From Archegozetes longisetosus (taxonomy: Eukaryota; Arthropoda; Arachnida; Sarcoptiformes; Trhypochthoniidae): a stretch of 64,000 nt of DNA. The notes under the pieces are model-generated. The model was not told the DNA's origin and did no database searches. It saw only the letters and a program-made list of their open reading frames with translations. The stretch covers positions 14,646,001-14,710,000 of the forward strand of contig JAEMBT020000005.1 of NCBI GenBank assembly GCA_018873245.2, written 5' to 3'. Position numbers and translations under genes: made by a program. This document shows, one piece after another, positions 60,975-64,000 of this stretch. Numbering within the stretch: the stretch's first letter is position 1; each line of letters begins with the position of its first letter.

Positions 60975-61644
60975 ACTTTGTAATAAAAGGTAAACATTCA
61001 ATTCAATTATTATTTATTTTATTAACTGATTATAATCTTCGAAAGTGGATCAGTTTCATTTTTCTATTTCATTTTGACTTTTCATACGAAATAGTTTTAC
61101 ATCAATAATAAGCAATACGAACAAAATGAAGTTTGCATTTGCATTAGTTTCCTAATCAAAACTAAAAACTTGAAAAAATAAAGATTTTATCTAAAGCCAA
61201 ATTAGCGAACAGGATAAAAAATAACTTAAATGCCTAAATGATGGATAGTTTACAACAATGTTTATTAACTGAACATTTTCTTAAACGTATTAGTCGCAAA
61301 TTTGTTTCAATAGTCAAGTAGACGCTTAAAAAGTTTCAAATAAAACAATTGTGAATAAATTGCAAAGATTGAAAGGAAAAACTGATAATAAGACTGTTTT
61401 AGGTAAAGAAAATAGGAATTATATTCTAGAGATAATTTGAAAATCTTACGGTATACTTGATGTGGTGATCTGTTGAAAGGAGTTACCGCACAATTATTTA
61501 GTTAGTCGACATTAGAATAAGAATAAGAATATTAATATTAGCTGTTGTAGTCGTAGCCGTAGAGAAAGCGTACAATTATTTTCAATTAATAGAATAATAA
61601 TAAGAGAAATGATGAATAGGATGAATAAGTTGTCCAAGTTTTAC

Positions 61645-61648
<4 letters not shown>

Positions 61649-61678
<30 letters not shown>

Positions 61679-61681
61679 TAT
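61649..61681. repeat. (TATG)n microsatellite
   Basis: About eight uninterrupted TATG units. Confidence 0.9.
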
Positions 61682-61953
61682 ACTTTAGAAGACGCAATTA
61701 GAAAAGTATATAATAGTATGATTTCTAATATGAAAGTTTATTCCAAAGAGATGTAAATGCTCTCGAATTGGTCAATACGGTTGTTCATGACAACAACAAT
61801 GAGAAAAGAATACTCATATAACTTAATATGATTTCAATTTCTATATATTACACTCTCTATTAAAGTGTACCTCTGTATTCCGCACGAGTATATAACCGAA
61901 TGTTAAAATATATTTATCTCGCAATATATGCGTGCGTTAAAAGCATTAGTGAC

Positions 61954-61956
<3 letters not shown>

Positions 61957-61999
<43 letters not shown>
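61957..61999. repeat. (GA)n microsatellite
   Basis: About twenty uninterrupted GA dinucleotides. Confidence 0.9.
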
Positions 62000-62002
<3 letters not shown>

Positions 62003-63771
62003 AAATATAATTGTTTGCTCTCCGATATTAACGATACACAAAAAGCGCTGTTTTCTATTCTATCTCTCTTTTTCTACAGACTGTGTGGCATAAAAACCAG
62101 GAAATAAATACGACTAGTGATGTATTTGACCAATATTTTCTTAGAATTATATAAGATTTTGGATTGAGAGTAAAACGATGAGAATTACCTTTGCGTATGA
62201 TTTCAATGTGATTTACATTAGTATTAATGGCTAGAGTACTGAATTAGTTGACCTATATTTACAATGTTTCAGTACTCTATTGACAGATGATTGAAGATTA
62301 AACTAAATTAAATTTGAAAGTATTGGTAGAAGTGAATCTTCAATTGTTAGAGTTGGATCAAATTTTGCTAATTAAAATAAACTTTAGTCTATCTATTAAT
62401 AATGATAAACTAGTCAAAGTAGAAGCGTTTGTGTGTTAATTTCTGACCAAAAAACAATCATTTCTTAAGGTTTAAATTTAAAGACTGAATATTTGATAAG
62501 AAGTGAAGCCAATTTGAGTTTGATATTTATAAATTAAAAGCAGATCAAGTATTCACTTAGGAATAAAACGAGAAAAATAGTTTGAAACTTAAAATTTTTC
62601 GAAATGATCACTCATTTGTTTGGATTGTTTATGAATCAAGATTTTAACAAAGATTTCACTGTATCGTGATCCGGAGTAAATTTGAGTTTCATATGTTATT
62701 TAGGTGTCAATTATATAGTTGAATGAAGAATAAAATTCAAATTGAACAAATAATTGTTTGCGAAAATCAAATTGAAAACTAGAATTTAGCAACACTAGTG
62801 GTGGAGCTGTGTTTTTATTATACCGGTATATAACAGACTGTTCACGTTTTTTAAGGTTATTGGTTTAAGTTTTCTGAACTGGTTTTTGTTGCCTATATTT
62901 TTTTTTTAATATCATCTTATTTAATGCCATACGAAAGCTGTATAAAAGTGATGAAAGTTTTCCATCAATGAATTTTAGTCTTAAAAGCTTAAGACTTGGA
63001 TTGTGTTCGCTGAGTAGAAAAAGAAAAGCAATAGGTTTTCTGTGTTATGCTACTTTTAATAGACTTTAGTTGATAAAAATAATAAATCGATATTGAATTC
63101 TAGGTTAATTTAATAAAATATGCTTTTTATTGATTGATCTGCCACTAATTGAGTTTGTTTTTAGAAAAGTCATTTAAATATAAGTTTTGTTAAATGTTTC
63201 GTCATTGTTAATAAAAGTGTGATTCTGTTCTTAAAGTCACTATTGATTTTAGATTCTTAAGCTGTAAAGCTAAAGGATTTACAACTGGAGACAGTTTGTT
63301 TGAAAAAGTTTTATTTTACACATCAGCTTAATCACAAAGAACATGATCTGATCTTAGGATAACTCGAACTAATGAGATAACTGTTGATGAAAAAAGTAAG
63401 CTCCAGCTTGTTGGCTTAAATATAATATGATAAGACTTAAATGTACACTGATGCTACTGTGACTTAGATAAATAATAGAATGCCAAAAGCTTAAGCTACA
63501 AGATCTGATTTGACTCAAATGACAATTCTAAACTTTTAGGCACAAATTCATTTGATTACGCTTGATTTGAAAGGTTTCTGGTAAAAAAAGTTGAAAGTCT
63601 TTTCTTATTCAAATAAGAGTACAACATAGGGGTTGGTGAGAATGTCATCCAAGCAATACGATTGATCACATCTTACGACTAGTTATTCTTATTGAGAAAT
63701 TGTTCAGTTATTTCAATAATATTCTGAATATGGCTTTTTTGATTGACATAATATATTCATTTGAACATTAC

Positions 63772-63853
63772 CTAAATTAAGAGCTGTAAAGGCAATTGAA
63801 ACAACTGATGATAAACCGCAGTGCTGCAATTGCACCAGAGTGAAGGAGCTCTG
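63772..63853 (-). CDS. Candidate internal exon, LRR-like, uncertain
   Basis: An 82-bp open stretch between a possible acceptor (TATAG before CAGAGC) and donor (TTTAG then GTAATG). It would encode FTLVQLQHCGLSSVVSIAF-type sequence, like one leucine-rich repeat with a CGL motif. No neighbouring exon was found in the window, so this may be chance. Confidence 0.22.
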
Positions 63854-64000
63854 CTATACATTTTTGAAGCATTGAACAATTGATGTGTCTTTAAGAAAAA
63901 TTAGCAAAATTTAGCCCACTTTTAAATTGATTTAGCAATAAACGATTTATGTCTACTGTGTGGAATAAGAGACTGAATTTAAATTGGAATTTTATGAAAT

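Larger units (their letters stand above)
60975..63770. other. Intergenic stretch with microsatellites
   Basis: No exon recognised. A (TATG)n run and a (GA)n run, listed separately, are the only structured parts. The region just right of 60974 should hold the F-box gene promoter. Confidence 0.4.

Noticed and set aside
1-64000. CRISPR arrays, tRNA or rRNA genes
   Set aside because: No regularly spaced direct repeats with unique spacers and no tRNA or rRNA signature was found by eye; a tRNA scan would settle it.

Overview
This is AT-rich animal nuclear DNA with spliced genes: GT/AG introns from under 40 bp to several kb, standard genetic code. A CLIP-type serine protease, an initiator-type caspase, and interspersed TTAGG-like pentamers (the arthropod telomere motif) point to an arthropod. 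A mite or other chelicerate is my best guess, but the sequence alone does not prove it.

Seven genes could be rebuilt exon by exon, with matching splice phases throughout. From left to right: (1) a secreted CLIP-like serine protease (minus, 2834-4778, 389 aa); (2) a TMEM117 orthologue with a long N-terminal extension (minus, 7939-16999, 700 aa); (3) a CARD caspase (minus, 26471-28043, 387 aa); (4) calpain-15/SOL (minus, 28568-31280, 796 aa), about 0.5 kb upstream of the caspase; (5) a RING / TRAF-type zinc finger / coiled-coil protein ending in two dynein-light-chain (LC8)-like domains (plus, 36034-38180, 437 aa), followed by a broken paralogue (39240-41840); (6) BROX, a BRO1-domain protein with a C-terminal CAAX box (minus, 43650-45586, 427 aa); (7) an F-box/leucine-rich-repeat protein (minus, 51452-60974, 545 aa) whose introns are full of transposons.

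The rest is dominated by mobile-element debris. There is a mariner pseudogene split by a hAT-like element at 19.5-21.3 kb, a relic matching the TnpB/Fanzor C-terminus at 21.9-22.2 kb, and two Merlin-type transposase relics at 23.4-25.3 kb, one split by a piggyBac-like MITE. There is also a 3' fragment of a non-LTR retrotransposon at 47.8-48.9 kb and a nearly full-length but decayed Tc1 element at 55.3-56.9 kb. At least ten short inverted-repeat elements are present, several with exact or near-exact target-site duplications.

The genes are unrelated housekeeping, signalling or immune genes and form no operon-like unit. The caspase and calpain-15 are adjacent cysteine proteases, which is probably coincidence. 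The most novel item is the RING-TRAF-LC8-LC8 fusion. The Fanzor-like relic and an element carrying an array of near-perfect heat-shock-element motifs come next. The right end (61-64 kb) is mostly intergenic with two microsatellites. No tRNA, rRNA or CRISPR array was recognised.
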